A stretch of 64,000 bases of DNA, from positions 1,116,001 through 1,180,000 of the forward strand of contig OZ231126.1 of assembly GCA_965153355.1 (NCBI GenBank), in the 5' to 3' direction. Below, piece after piece: positions 44,070-55,975 of this stretch. Below the pieces are notes generated by a model that saw nothing but the letters and a program-made list of their open reading frames with translations, did not search any database and was not told the origin of the DNA. Positions within the stretch are counted from its first letter, which is position 1, and every line of letters begins with the position of its first letter. This DNA comes from Flaccisagitta enflata. Lineage: Eukaryota; Chaetognatha; Sagittoidea; Aphragmophora. The position numbers and the translations under genes are program-made.

Positions 44070-45035
44070 AAGAGAGGGTAAATGATGTCTTTTTAGATAT
44101 ACGAAAGGAGAGTAACACAAGCGCATCGTTTGCCAATAAGGTCTTATTTCCTACCTCGGGGTGAATGCTCTCGGTTCTAATTAAAAAAAAGAAGTTGTCG
44201 ATGGCTAGTTTTTTTGGATCTTTTTTGTCGTCCATTATCAGTTATAAAGTTGGTTATTAAGATACAGGAATTATTCAATTAACAACATAAGAGAAGGAAT
44301 TTTGAGTATTTTTTTTCTCTTTTGTTTTTTTAGTCTCGGTTGTAAGCGACTTTATGAGGGGCTTTTTGGGTAGGTCTAAATCACCGCCCCAAGACCAAGT
44401 CCCAGCCTTGAAATCCTAATCCCATCCTTTGGACTCAAATCTTAGCCTTCAAACTCCAGTCCCAGCTCATTGGCCCAAATCTCATCCCAGTGGCCTAAAA
44501 CCGCTTAAATCCAAGCTTAAATCATAAGTTTATCACCTCAACTCTGTAGTCATAGTTCTTTGTAAATAGTTTTGATCAATAAAAGTCCATGAAATTTTAT
44601 GATAATTTTGTAGTTCTCATTCCCATCATTTTGTATCTTTAAACGTAATAGTTTCAGTATCATACACGAAAGGAAAAAAAACGGGTAATAAACTTTTGAT
44701 GAGGATAACTAGTGGTGCGATGATTTTTCATAAAAAAGGAGGCTGAAATTACTTGGTCGCTTCAGCCAGAGTTTCATCTCACTGAGCATATCAAGAAATT
44801 TATCTGTCATCGTTTTTTTTAAGCGTTTTTCGCCTAAATGCGTGATTGTAAAGCACGCGTTACTGTTAGACTAAAGTTTAATCTTTTTTTTTTTTTGGTT
44901 GGGATTTTTTTTAGGAGAGGAAAAAAAAGTGGAAAGAATGATTTCGTTTTCGCTGATCGTTTCGACATCTTCGAGGAGCCCTTTTGGCCTTGAATGGACG
45001 TGAATGAAATATTCAAATCCCCATTATTCGTCTTT
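44070..45035. other. No gene recognised
   Basis: AT-rich with short C-rich stretches. Nothing supportable. Confidence 0.4.
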
Positions 45036-45039
45036 TGAG

Positions 45040-47335
45040 TTGACTTCTAGAATGGGAGGGGCTAAAGGCAGGGGTTTATAGGGATTTAGACTAGATTTGA
45101 ATGGACTTCAATGCTTCAATGACTTCAATGGACTTCAATGGACTTCAATGACTTCAATGGACTTTTCACACACTTCAATGGACTTCAACGGACTTCAATG
45201 TTTAACACACAATGGACTTCAATGGGTTTGAATGAAATTAACTTGTGATTTTACTTGTTCATTAAAACTATTCAAGTCCATTGAAGTCCAATGAGTCCAT
45301 TGAAGTCCATAGTTCATTGTCCATTGTTTCATTCAATTTATCAAAATTGTTCTAAATCCATTCATTAATTCCCTACCTCTAAGCCCCTCCCATTCAAGAA
45401 ACTGAACCATAATGATAACTAAAGAAAAATTTCATTGGGGCTCTACCTATTAGGGTAGAGCCCCAATGAAAACCCCAATGGACTCCAATGAAATATTCAA
45501 ATTGAAGCATTATTTGTTCTTTTGAGTTGACTTCCTAGAATGGGAGGGGCTAAAAGGTAGGGGTTTATAGGGGGATTTAGACTAGATTTGAATGGACTTC
45601 AATGGACTTCAATGGACTTCAATGGACTTCAATGGACTTCAATGGACTTCAATGGACTTCAATGGACTTCAATGGACTTCAATGGGTTTGAATGAAATTA
45701 ACGGTGATTTTACTTGTTCATTAAAACCTATTCAAGTCCATTGAAGTCCATTGAAGTCCATTGAAGTTCATTGAAGTTCATTGAAGTCCATTGAAGTTCA
45801 TTGAAGTTTATCAAAATTGGTTCTAAATCCCCCGTTAAACCCCTACCTCTAAGCCCCTCCCATTCAAGAAACTGAACCATAATGATAACTAAAGAAAAAT
45901 TTCATTGGGGCTCTACCTATTAGGGTAGAGCCCCAATGAAAACCCCAATGGACTTCAATGAAATATTCAAATTGAAGCATTATTTGTTCTTTTGAGTTGA
46001 CTTCCTAGAATGGGAGGGGCTAAAAGGTAGGGGTTTATAGGGGGATTTAGACTAGATTTGAATGGACTTCAATGGACTTCAATGGACTTCAATGGACTTC
46101 AATGGACTTCAATGGACTTCAATGGACTTCAATGGGTTTGAATGAAATTAAGGGTGATTTTCCTTGTTGGAAGCCATCACAAGTCATTCAAACCTATTCA
46201 AGTCCATTGAAGCTCATTGAAGTCCATTGAAGTTCATTGAAGTCCATTGAAGTTCATTGAAGTTCATCAAAATTGGTTCTAAATCCCCCGTTAAACCCCT
46301 ACCTCTAAGCCCCTCCCATTCAAGAAACTGAACCATAATGATAACTAAAGAAAAATTTCATTGGGGCTCTACCTATTAGGGTAGAGCCCCAATGAAAACC
46401 CCAATGGACTTCAATGAAATATTCTTGTGAGTTGACTTCCTAGAATGGGAGGGGCTAAAAGGTAGGGGTTTATAGGGGGATTTAGACTAGAATTGAATCG
46501 TCTTCAATGGATTTTGATGGTCAGCATCACTCGCTCATTCAGCATCATCTGCCCAGTCAGCATCATCAGCATCATCAGCTCAGTCAGCATCAGGTTGAAT
46601 GGACTTGAATTGGTTTGAATGACTTGTGATGGCTTCAAACAGGAATATCTATGAAAATCACCATTTATTTCATTGAAACCCATTCCGATTCATTCAAACC
46701 CATTGAAGTCCGTTGAAGTCCATTGAAATGCAGTCTAAATCCCCCTATAAACCCCTACCTTTTAGCCCCTCCCATTCTAGGAAGTCAACTCAAAAGAACA
46801 AATAATGCTTCAATTTGAAGATTTCATTGGAGTCCATTGGGGTTTTCATTGGGGCTCTACCCTAAGAGGTAGAGCCCCAATGAAATTTCTAGTTAGTTAT
46901 CATTATGGTTCAGTTTCTTGAATGGGAGGGGCTAAGAGGTAGGGATTTAACGGGGGATTTAGAACCAATTTTGATGAATTGAATTTATTTCAATGGACTT
47001 CAATGAACTTCAATGGACTCCAATGAACTTCAATGGACTTGAATAGGTTTGAATGACTTGTGATGGCTTCCCACAGGAAAAATCACCCTTAATTTCATTG
47101 AAACCCATTCCGATTCATTCAAACCCATTGAAGTCCATTGAAGTCCATTGAAGTCCATTGAAGTCCATTGAAGTCCATTGAAGTCCATTGAAGTCCATTG
47201 AAGTCCATTGAAGTCCATTGAAGTCCATTGAAGTCCATTGAAGTCCATTGAAGTCCATTGAAATCCATTGAAATCTAGTCTAAATCCCCCTATAAACCCC
47301 TACCTTTTAGCCCCTCCCATTCTAGGAAGTGTAAG
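45040..47335. repeat. Array of fold-back units built on (ATGGACTTCA)n
   Basis: About five units of roughly 460-490 bp. Each unit has a cap ('cctagaatgggaggggctaa' + 'aaggtaggggtttatagggg' + 'gatttagac'), then a run of AATGGACTTC, then the reverse complement run (GAAGTCCATT), then an inverse cap ('taaacccctacctctaagcc' + 'cctcccattcaag'). Between units sits a perfect hairpin. After about 46650 the orientation flips. Decamer copy number varies between units. Confidence 0.85.
45433..45468. repeat. Perfect hairpin CATTGGGGCTCTACC / GGTAGAGCCCCAATG (first of four)
   Basis: A 15-bp stem with a six-base loop (TATTAG). Identical copies at 45903-45938 and 46359-46394, and a loop variant at 46847-46882. 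Perfect pairing is kept in all four, whereas nearby sequence varies. In a eukaryotic repeat array it is unlikely to be a transcription terminator. Confidence 0.85.
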
Positions 47336-47397
47336 CCGAGACATAGAACAACAGGCACGTGGTGCTTGGTGAAAGAGGATGCACTTGAAAGAGTATA

Positions 47398-47630
47398 TGC
47401 GCGGTGGAAGAAGACAAACTCGATAAAAGAGGACAAACTCGGTGAAAAAGGACAAACTCGGTAAACGAGAACAAACTCGGTTAAAGAGGACAAACTCGGT
47501 TAAAGAGGACAAACTCGGTAAAAGAGGACAAACTCGGTAAAAGAGGACAAACTCGGTAAAAGAGGACAAACTCGGTAAAAAAGGACAAACACGGTAAAAA
47601 AGGTCAAGCTCGGCAAAAGAGGTAAATGAA
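47398..47630. repeat. 19-bp minisatellite (ggacaaactcggtaaaaga)
   Basis: About twelve units of 18-19 bp with 'acaaactcgg' as the core. Phe/Leu/Ser-rich minus-strand frames follow from the repeat. Confidence 0.9.
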
Positions 47631-47644
47631 ATAAATACAGCAAA

Positions 47645-47810
47645 ACTAACTGACCTGTTTGTCAACGACACTGCCAACATGTGCGCACCTTCAATCCTTC
47701 ATGTCATCCCAAGTCAACGTCACCAGTTGGCGTCACAGAGACTCATCAACCACACCAAATGGAAGCAGCGATCGGCAACATTGATTGCTGTCATACAGAA
47801 ACACTAATTG
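47645..47810 (+). other. Unassigned open stretch
   Basis: An open plus frame reads DLFVNDTANMCAPSILHVIP, continues to about 50 residues and stops at 47806-47808. It is less repetitive and more GC-rich than its surroundings. It might be a last exon, but no family is recognised. Confidence 0.2.
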
Positions 47811-48061
47811 ATAATCCGCATGTTGCTGCTGGTAGATAATAACGTCCGTGATGCGTCATCAGAGTTGATGTTATTTTGACGGTATCCGCCGGCGACAAGC
47901 CACTCAATGGTATCGACTACATCAAAAACACTTTTTGATGTTCTGAACATTGCTAGTGAAAGCTTAACCGGGAATTTATCCAAAAATGGCGTTGAGCTCG
48001 AATTTTGATCCATTGAAATTGAAGTCATATCTTTGTAGCAGGCACTTTCTTCATCTGTGAT
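47804..48061 (-). CDS. Hypothetical terminal exon, unassigned
   Basis: A minus-strand frame of about 84 codons from 'RITDEESACYKDMTSISMD' through 'SVFDVVDTIEWLVAGGYRQN' to a stop at 47804. Non-repetitive, balanced composition, unlike the microsatellite frames. It could be the last exon of a gene whose upstream exons are interrupted by repeats, or chance. No family is recognised. Confidence 0.3.
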   Translation of the reverse strand: MTDEESACYKDMTSISMDQNSSSTPFLDKFPVKLSLAMFRTSKSVFDVVDTIEWLVAGGYRQNNINSDDASRTLLSTSSNMRIIN

Positions 48062-48249
48062 CCTTTTCCTTCTTTTTTAGTCGCAGGCACAAGGCCATGA
48101 CTGTCCTAAAGTTCATCTGTCAACTGTCGGTTGAAGGGGTTCTTAAAGACAGATTGGAATGAAACTGGGCACATTGGTAGAACATGACAATAGGGTCTTG
48201 TTTTTCCCGCCATTCCTTTGATCTAAATGACCATTCAATCCTCAGTTGG

Positions 48250-48470
48250 GTTTTTTAGTCGCGGACCCGCGACTCTAAACCTTGCTATGTCGGTCGGTCC
48301 GTCGGTCCCATAACATTCTTAGTCGCGTGCTACGCGACTCTACAGCCCGCTTTGTCGGTCCGTCGGTCCGTCGGTCCGTCACACTTTTACCTAAAATACC
48401 CTAAAGTATCCTTAAGTACCCTAAAGTATCCTAAGGTACCCAAAAGTTCACGTTCACGCGACTAATTATG
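48250..48470. mobile_element. Dispersed hairpin-ended repeat, two reversed fragments
   Basis: TAGTCGCGGACCCGCGACTC at 48255 and TAGTCGCGTGCTACGCGACT at 48330, each followed by 'cggtccgtcggtcc'. The 'taccctaaagtatcctaagg' tandem lies at 48395-48440. A further related piece is at 48590-48700. Confidence 0.7.
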
Positions 48471-49179
48471 GCTCTTGTATTTCATGAAACAAGACGCTAG
48501 AAACAAGTTAGCCAACCATTTTGTGGGCCTTTTGGTCGGTCTGACCATCTATCTGTCCATCAGTCCTCTTTGCCCTTTTCAGCAAAACAAGGCCCAGTAG
48601 GCCAATACATGCGCCGTGTGTATTGTCGAACAAATGCGTAACCAACGGATGGATGGACGGACAGAGCCTCTTGTTGACGTGCTTGGCGCACGTAAAAAAA
48701 GGCGATGCTGACTGGGTGAGTGTGATGTTGACTGAGTGGGGGTGATGATGCTGATTGTGTGGGTGATGTCAACTTGGTTAAGGTGATGCTGACAGTCTCA
48801 GAACCAATCATAAAGCTTCTCATTAGGGCCAATCAGAAATCTTAAAAAAAGCTATTTTTCTCGGCATCCAGATTGTCAAGTGCGTTGAAGCATTACACGC
48901 CGTGTCTCATTTCGTTACAATGCCTAGCTTTCTAGATTGCTACATTTTCGGGGTTCCTTTGGGCAACCAGATGTAGTCATGTGTTGTAACAAACTTTTAT
49001 CATTCAGTTTGCGTCGAGGCGCTTGTTAATGGATTTTTCTGTGTGATGTATAATTATAAGTTGTCCGATGTCAATGTTTTTCCTTAGGCCGTACTTATGT
49101 CCGTTTGACAGATTTTACTTTGACGAATTTGATTTCCTATGTTGCATGTTGGTTTATTTCGTTTTTGTTTTAACTGTTT

Positions 49180-49324
49180 TTTGTCGCGGACTAGCGACTC
49201 TTTAAGAGGCTTTGTCCATTGGTCGGTCGGTCCGTGGTGATCGAGTTGAGAGAGTGCAAAAACGCGCATTTCCGCCCCTGCCCACCCGTCCGCGACTGGT
49301 ATTGGCTGTGTATCCGGCCTTGTT
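49180..49324. mobile_element. Dispersed hairpin-ended repeat, reversed copy
   Basis: TGTCGCGGACTAGCGACTCT, 'ttaagaggctttgtccattg', GGTC run, 'tttccgcccctgcccacccg', 'ctgtgtatccggccttgtta'. Confidence 0.8.
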
Positions 49325-49514
49325 ATGTCTTACAATGCCAATAGATATCTGATCGTATTCATAAGCCAGAGAATCCATGTTGCCGGCTTCTCAATTTCCA
49401 TTATGGGATCCGCTCTGACGAAGTGGACATTCTTGCTGAAAATAAAATTACACAACTGTGGGGATCCTGTTGGCGGATCCGGTAGGAGATCAGGAGGTGC
49501 GTGACCTACTCTTT

Positions 49515-49662
49515 TTAGTCGCAGACTAGCGACTGAGGTTTTGTCCATCTGTCTGTCTGTCCGTCCATTGGTAATGATCAAGTTTGAAAGTGCAAAAACA
49601 CGCATTTCCGCCCCTACCCACCCCTGCGCGACTGGTATTGGCAGTGTATCCGGCCTTGTTTA
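49515..49662. mobile_element. Dispersed hairpin-ended repeat, reversed copy
   Basis: TTTAGTCGCAGACTAGCGAC, 'gtctgtctgtccgtccattg', 'tttccgcccctacccacccc', 'cagtgtatccggccttgttt'. Closest to the copy at 49180. Confidence 0.8.
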
Positions 49663-49914
49663 TTTACGGACAAGTAAATTTTTTCTTATGCTTAGATGTC
49701 CTTAAATTTTTGTAAATTTCAGTCTGAAATGTTCTTAGCCTTTCCTTGATAATTCTATTTAAATCGGGTTATCAATGTATAGTGATATAATTAATACAGT
49801 TTAAATAGAAACTAGCTATTAATTTCTATTTGTTTAAAACTGTTCAATGTGTTCACCGAGTACCCGACGTTAGAACTGTCTAAATCAAATGCAGGCTAGG
49901 AGGGGGGGGGGAAT

Positions 49915-51090
49915 AAAATTTCATTCATCAGAACGCCGTCAATGTTTGGCGTAGAGATTTCTCAAGAGCAGAGCATTTGAAGAATCGCTACGATGACATA
50001 AATTGTATTGCGACAAGTCACCTTGACTATGGGAAGTTGTGGCAAAAGTTGTTTGAAGGGGTGTTAACTTTGTTCATTTCCGTGACCTTCATGTTGTAAA
50101 GCGTGTGGAAGTGTTCATGAAACCAATTCTTTTCGTACATTGGCAAATTAAAGTCGATAGCGTTGCCGGCAGGAACCGTTGAAATTGCATAGACTCTTAT
50201 TACGTGTCACGACAGAACGAGCCATCCTAGCGTGGATTCTCCGACATCTTGATATGTGTGTATGTACGTACAAGATACACGATGTATATTCAGGTTGAAA
50301 CACGGAAATTCATTGTACACAACTTGGTAGAGAAAATTCCTGGAGACAACCGTCTCAACGCCGTAGTGAGACTGCAACTCACTCATTGAGTCTTTCCATT
50401 CGTCCTCAACAATCTCTTCGCGGAATTTCATTCATCAGATTGTGGAACAAGCTGTCTTGAATTTCTCTTCCTACGCTCTTACAGAAATTCTTAGCTTTGT
50501 GGCGGAAAATGCGAGGAAACTGGGGGCATTAATGGCGATAATGTGTAAGTATACCTGTTTTAAACTTCCAGGTCAAGGCTGCTGTTTAGTTTGTTCAGTT
50601 TGTGGCTAAAAATAAAAACATCCGAGTCTGAAGGATCCCGATCGATGACTCATTTTGCTTTTGCTTCTCTTTTCAGAATATCACGGAGATGCGCGGTTGT
50701 GGATTTACGGCGAATTCCGCGGACTAAGATTTCGAACCAACGTGTATGATGACGGTCAACGCCAAACTACATGATCTAGAGTGTATCAATTGTTTCCCCT
50801 CACTAAAATTTATAACGCACACCAGCTGTCCGTCTACTATCATCTCTCCAAGCCCGACGGTGTCTTGCAAGTCTTTAAAGACGTGTGAACGTGTTTCCTT
50901 CCTTCTCCGTATCTCCGTCTTCCACTTCTCTCCATGTCTCTCCACTTCCCAAGGCCCATGCGTCGTTTCAACCCTTTCCAACCTCATGGGTGACAAGTTG
51001 TTTCACTTAAGAAGGCGAGTGAATATTTGCGTGACGGGTTTGGTCGTTGTCCGCGACGGAATATCATTCCGACGCGAACCACACTTTTTT
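49915..51090. other. Unassigned, possibly coding region open on both strands
   Basis: More GC-rich and non-repetitive than the surroundings. Minus strand: 'FPRIFRHKAKNFCKSVGREI' after a cccccag at about 50530; 'SELQSHYGVETVVSRNFLYQ' with VVYNEFPCF at 50390-50280, one frame away; and 'VYAISTVPAGNAIDFNLPMY' with EKNWFHEHFH at 50190-50095. Plus strand: 'QIVEQAVLNFSSYALTEILS' before ATGT|GTAAGT at 50544, and 'YHGDARLWIYGEFRGLRFRT' after cttttcag at 50676. The signals conflict. I cannot assign a strand or family. It may be a decayed gene. Confidence 0.3.
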
Positions 51091-51494
51091 TTTTAAAGAA
51101 CCTAGTTTATAAGAACATCAAGGCTTCAAATGGCTCCAAAATTAAGAACATCCTAAGAACATACAAAGGCTTCAAATTGTGAGAAAAAAATTTCGCTTAC
51201 AATAATATTCAAAGAATATTCAAATAACATTAAGAAAACACTTGAATTTTTGCATAATTAAGATGATATTTTATAATTTTTAAATAAATATCATGAAAAT
51301 ATCCCTAGACTTTAATGATTGACATTTGTTTTAACAGTATTTGATAGAAATATATCTAGTATAATTGAATGATAGTATATTGTAAGGTTTTCTATAGTTT
51401 ATATAGTATCTAGAATTAAGAACGCTGTAAGAACATTGAAGGTTTTATTTGGCCTTGAAAATAAGAACATGAAGCTTTCGGGAAAAAAATGACG

Positions 51495-52265
51495 TTCTTA
51501 TAAAAAAAAGTGTATGTCGTCGTTGTTACGGATTTTAAAAAATGGATAACTTTTTTACGCTTTGACCGATTTAGTTCATATTTGGTGGGAAGTTGTACTA
51601 GGGTAAGGCGCTTTGCATCCTATCCGATTTTTGTGATCCGACCAACCCAACTGGCTCAACCAGCCTACCGGCCTAAAAGTGAAAAACGTGCATAACTTTG
51701 GCATTTTTAAACCGATTTGGTTGAAATTTGGTATGGAGTCTCTAAGTGGAAGTACTCAACATATGTATGTGATTCATATGCATTTGAGCATGCTAACCGG
51801 CCAAACCAACCTACCACCCAACCAGCCTACCGACCAATAAGTGAAAAACTCCGATTTTTGTGATCCGACCAACCCAAATGGCTCAACCAGCCTACCAGCC
51901 TAAAAGTGAAAAATGTGCATATCTTAGGCGTTTTTCAACCAATTTGGTTAAAATTTGGTATGGAGTCTCTAAATGGAAGGACTCAACACATGTATGTGAT
52001 TTATTTGTTTGAGCATGCTAACCGGCCAAACTGACCTACCACCCAACCAGCTTACTGGCCTAAAAGTGAAATACTTGCATAAATTGGACATTTTTCAACC
52101 AATTTGGTATGGAGTCTCTAAATGGAAGAACTAAACATATGCAAACTATTTATCCAAACCAGCCTACCACCCAACCACCCTACTAGCCTAAAAGTGAAAC
52201 GGATTTGCATGAAACTTTGTATGGAGGCTCTAAATGTAAAGACTTAGAGTTTCTGAGTAGTCGGA
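51495..52265. repeat. Degenerate tandem repeat, unit about 150-170 bp
   Basis: Blocks 'aaccagcctaccggcctaaa', 'agtgaaaaacgtgcataact', 'accgatttggttgaaatttg' and 'gtatggagtctctaa.tgga' recur at about 51650, 51810, 51890, 52040 and 52180, with units of unequal length. Confidence 0.75.
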
Positions 52266-52299
52266 CTCTCAATTTCATATATTTCCCATGTTTAGCTTG

Positions 52300-53400
52300 C
52301 TCTTAATAACTCTATCCTTTTCAGTCGCATGTCCGCAACTATGTCCGCCCGTGGCCCACGTCCCCATGACCCTGCCCCACGTCACCTGTCCTTCTTTCAG
52401 AGCCTTTATAGAAGTTGCATGATGGTAAAATTGCTGCTTGTTCAACGCCCGCGGTTTCTGTAATGCAGTTGCGGCATCAACGACAACACCAGCTACGGCT
52501 TCAGTTTGTCTCTCAGACTGCCATTCCTTTTCATCTTTGGATCAGGTACAAGTTGTTTTTGATCATTATTGAGCTTCAAACGCCCTTTTGTGGCTACAAT
52601 ACGATGCCATTGAGGCAACATGGGATTTCCCATCCACATGTCTGAGAGAATAATAAGGACAAAGAGAAAACAGATTTTTTCGGATATGTATTTCTTCTGT
52701 CCGCCATTTGCCCCTGCCTTTAGCTTTTATATGCTTGTCTGTTGTTATACTGATACCAACTATGCCTGATATCCCTGTTATTTTTTTCCTTTCATGTGAT
52801 GCAATCCTCGGTGCTACTGATACTAATGTCGCCTCTGACCGACAGCATTTGACCCACTGATGGAGTCATGGAACTTTTCCGTGAGTACATACTTGGAGTA
52901 CTAAGTACATACCGTTCAAGTGACTTAATTCTCATTGACTCAACACTGCATCATCATGTAAGTACTTCCTCTATGCACGAAGAAGATGCTGACTGATCAT
53001 TATCAGTCAGCAGCATCATCATCAATCAGCATCATCATCATCAGTGATGATGCTTACATCTGTGTGTATTTCTACTATTGTGAGGCTACTATAATGATGT
53101 GATACTGTCATTGAGAATTACCGTCTTGCTAGGGTTACATAGCCACGGTATAAGGGTACCGCATCTTGGCTTGAGTACAGCCATCCTGATGGAGTTCAAC
53201 CATCGTTACTTTATAATTCAAGAATGTTTGCTTATATGCAAATTATCATCTCTGCTGCCGCTGCTGCTGATTTACCCCCTTTCACATGTCATACGGAATG
53301 ATCATCTCTATGGAAATCAGCTGGACTTCCTGATTGGAGATGATTTACCTTGTGAACCAATGAGACTTTCAGCCTACACACGAGACTGCTAAAAAAAAAA
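52300..53400. other. No gene assigned
   Basis: A hairpin-family fragment lies at 52320-52410. Open frames of 70-100 codons exist (for example 52415-52645 and 53099-53392, plus strand) but show no recognisable family. Confidence 0.35.
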
Positions 53401-53409
53401 TGACAGGGA

Positions 53410-54022
53410 GGGGGAAGGCTAAAAATTTTTTAGCAATTTTTTAGCAACTTTTTAGCAACATTTTAGCAACTTTTTAGCACAGGGATCCCCTTAAAAAAAT
53501 GATGTGCTAAAAAGTTTTTAGCTTGATTTTTATCCCAAAAAGTTTGCTAAAAAACAATGTGATCAGAATTCTTGATGCTAAAAAGTTTTTAGCATATACA
53601 AATTTGGCTAAAATTTTTTTAGCTTTTAAGATTTGGGCTAAAAAGTGAAGTGCTAAAAAGTGAAATGCTAAAAAGTTGATGCTAAAAAGTCTAATGCTAA
53701 AAAGTGAAAAGCTAAAAAGATTTAGGCTCTGAAGTTTGTTGCTATAAAGTTTTTAGCATACAAAAATAGGAATTTTAGCAATTGATATTTTAGCATGATA
53801 TATTTTAGCTTTTTTTAACTTGACCACATAGAATTTTAGCACCTTTTACCCTTTCAATTTCCAGCTAAAAACTTTTTAGCAACTATGAATAATTGCTAAA
53901 ATCATTTTAGCTCAAATTTAGTTGCTAAAAACGTTTTAGCGGGATCCCCTTAATGAAAATGTGTGCTAAAAAGTTGCTAAAAAGTTGCTAAAAAGTTGCT
54001 AAAAATTTTTTAGCCTTCCCCC
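53410..54022. mobile_element. Inverted-repeat element made of GCTAAAAA/TTTTTAGC motifs
   Basis: The outer ends GGGGGAAGGCTAAAAATTTT and AAAATTTTTTAGCCTTCCCCC are inverted. The interior has about 25 copies of GCTAAAA or TTTTAGC. On the left these read as TTTTTAGCAAC repeats, on the right as GCTAAAAAGTT repeats, with two 'gggatccccttaa' blocks. The whole can fold as one long stem or as many small hairpins. Confidence 0.85.
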
Positions 54023-54227
54023 GTACTGAGCAGTGTCGTAAAAAGTATAGCACGTTTTAGCGCACCCCATTTTTAGCGCCTTTTTAGCGCTTCACCTCAG
54101 GCAACCCCAACAAGATCCACGAGCAACGCGATCGCGACCCATAAGTGGGAAATGGTGACAGAACATGATCATGAACCAAATCAAAGATTTTTGAGGAGGC
54201 AGATTTAATTTTGAGCTGCTGGTTAGG

Positions 54228-54760
54228 GTTTCAAACTGGCGGTTAGCGTTTGGAGCCAGCAGTTTGCATTTGTAGCTGGCAACTAGTTTAGAGTTGGTGG
54301 TAAGAGATTGCAGCTTGTAGTTGGAGCTGTTGAGTAGGGTTTGGAGCGAGTGGTTAGGGTTTACAGCTTGCATTTGGGGTTTAGAGCTGGCGGTTAGGAT
54401 TTGGAGCCGGCGATTGGGGTTCGGAGCAGGCAGCTATTGTTTTGTCCATACAATTTATATGTGCAGCTGGCGGTTAGGCTATGGTGTTGGCGGAGGCAGT
54501 TAGGGTTCAGAGCTGGTGGTTAGGGTTTGAGCTGAGGGCTTGGAACTGGTGGTAAAGTTTGGTACTGGCGGAGTGGCGGTTAGGGTTCAGAGCTGGTAGT
54601 TAGGGTTTAAGCTGAGGGCTTGGAACTGGTTGTATGGGTTGAGGGCTGGCGGTAAGGGTTAAGGCTGGCGGTATGGGTTGAGGGCTGGCGTTAAGGGTTA
54701 AGGCTGGCAGTTAGGGTTCTGAGCTGGTGGATAACCTCTGAGCTGACAATGAGCCATACG
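54228..54760. repeat. Minisatellite with GGAGCTGGCGGTTAGGGTTT units
   Basis: Degenerate units of about 20-30 bp combining 'gagctggcggt' and 'tagggtt'. The TTAGGG element recalls telomere repeats, but the unit is longer. Confidence 0.8.
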
Positions 54761-54965
54761 TCCAAGGTTTAGATTATCAGTAGAACAGTAAGGTTCTAAA
54801 AAAATTTACCAAGAATGAGAAATAGTTGATAATTTCTTAGAAATCTGATGTGTTAAAATAGGGGGGTCTTAACAATGAGATGACCTTCACATTCATACAT
54901 AATGCACACATTCATGCATAATGCAGAAAATCTAGCAAGTCATACGGAATAGAGCAACTTCATTG

Positions 54966-55975
54966 ATAGAGAATAGGCACTCGTTCAGAGGATAGGCACT
55001 CGTTCAGAGGATAGGCACTCGTTCAGAGGATAGGCACTCGTTCAGAGGATAGGCACTCGTTCAGAGGATAGGCACTCGTTCATAGGATAGGCACTCGTTC
55101 AGAGGATAGGCACTCGTTCAGAGGATAGGCACTCGTTCAGAGGATAGGCACTCGTTCAGAGGATAGGCACTCGTTCAGAGGATAGACACTCGTTCAGAGG
55201 ATAGACACTCGTTCAGAGGAAAGACACTCGTTCAGAGGATAGACACTCGTACAGAGGATAGACACTCGTACAGAGGATAGACACTCGTACAGAGGATAGA
55301 CACTCGTTCAGAGGATAGACACTTGTTCAGAGGATAGACACTTGTTCAGAGGATAGACACTTGTTCAGAGGATAGACACTTGTTCAGAGGATAGACACTT
55401 GTTCAGAGGATAGACACTTGTTCAGAGGATAGACACTCGTTCAGAGGATAGACACTCGTTCAGAGGATAGACACTCGTTCAGAGGATAGACACTTAATCA
55501 GAGGATAGACACTTGTTTAGAGGATAGACACTTGTTAGAGGATAGACACTCGTTTAGAGGATAGACACTCGTTTAGAGGATACACTCGTTTAGAGGATAG
55601 ACACTTGTTTAGAGGATAGACACTTGTTCAGAGGATAGACACTTGTTCAGATGATTGACAATCGTTCAGAGGATACACTAGTTCAGAGGATAGACACTTG
55701 TTCAGAGGATAGACACGCATTCAGAGGATAGACACGCATTCAGAGGATAGACACGCATTCGGAGGAAAGACACGCATTCAGAGGAAAGACACGCATTCAG
55801 AGGAAAGACACACATTCAGAGGAAAGGCACGCATTCAGAGGATACACACATTCAGAGGATGGAACAAGCATTAAGAGGATAGACACGCATTCAGAGGATG
55901 GAATAAGCATTAAGAGGATGGACACACATTTGGAGGATGGACGCACAGAGGGTGGACGCGCATTCAAAGGGTAGA
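54966..55975. repeat. 19-bp minisatellite (gaggataggcactcgttca), about 52 copies
   Basis: Very regular at first. Variants are zoned along the array: GGCACTCGTTCA (54966-55180), GACACTCGTTCA and GACACTCGTACA (55185-55300), GACACTTGTTCA (55320-55440), GTTTAGA (55510-55620), and GACACGCATTCA (55700-55910) before decay. The order records stepwise local amplification. Confidence 0.95.

Noticed and set aside
45433-45468. Rho-independent terminator
   Set aside because: The hairpin is perfect but lies in a eukaryotic repeat array, has no U-tract and no gene upstream.
54966-55975. CRISPR-like look of a regular 19-bp repeat array (also the 54-bp array at 6790)
   Set aside because: Head-to-tail minisatellites without unique spacers, in a eukaryotic sequence. 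The 54-bp array derives from an exon end.
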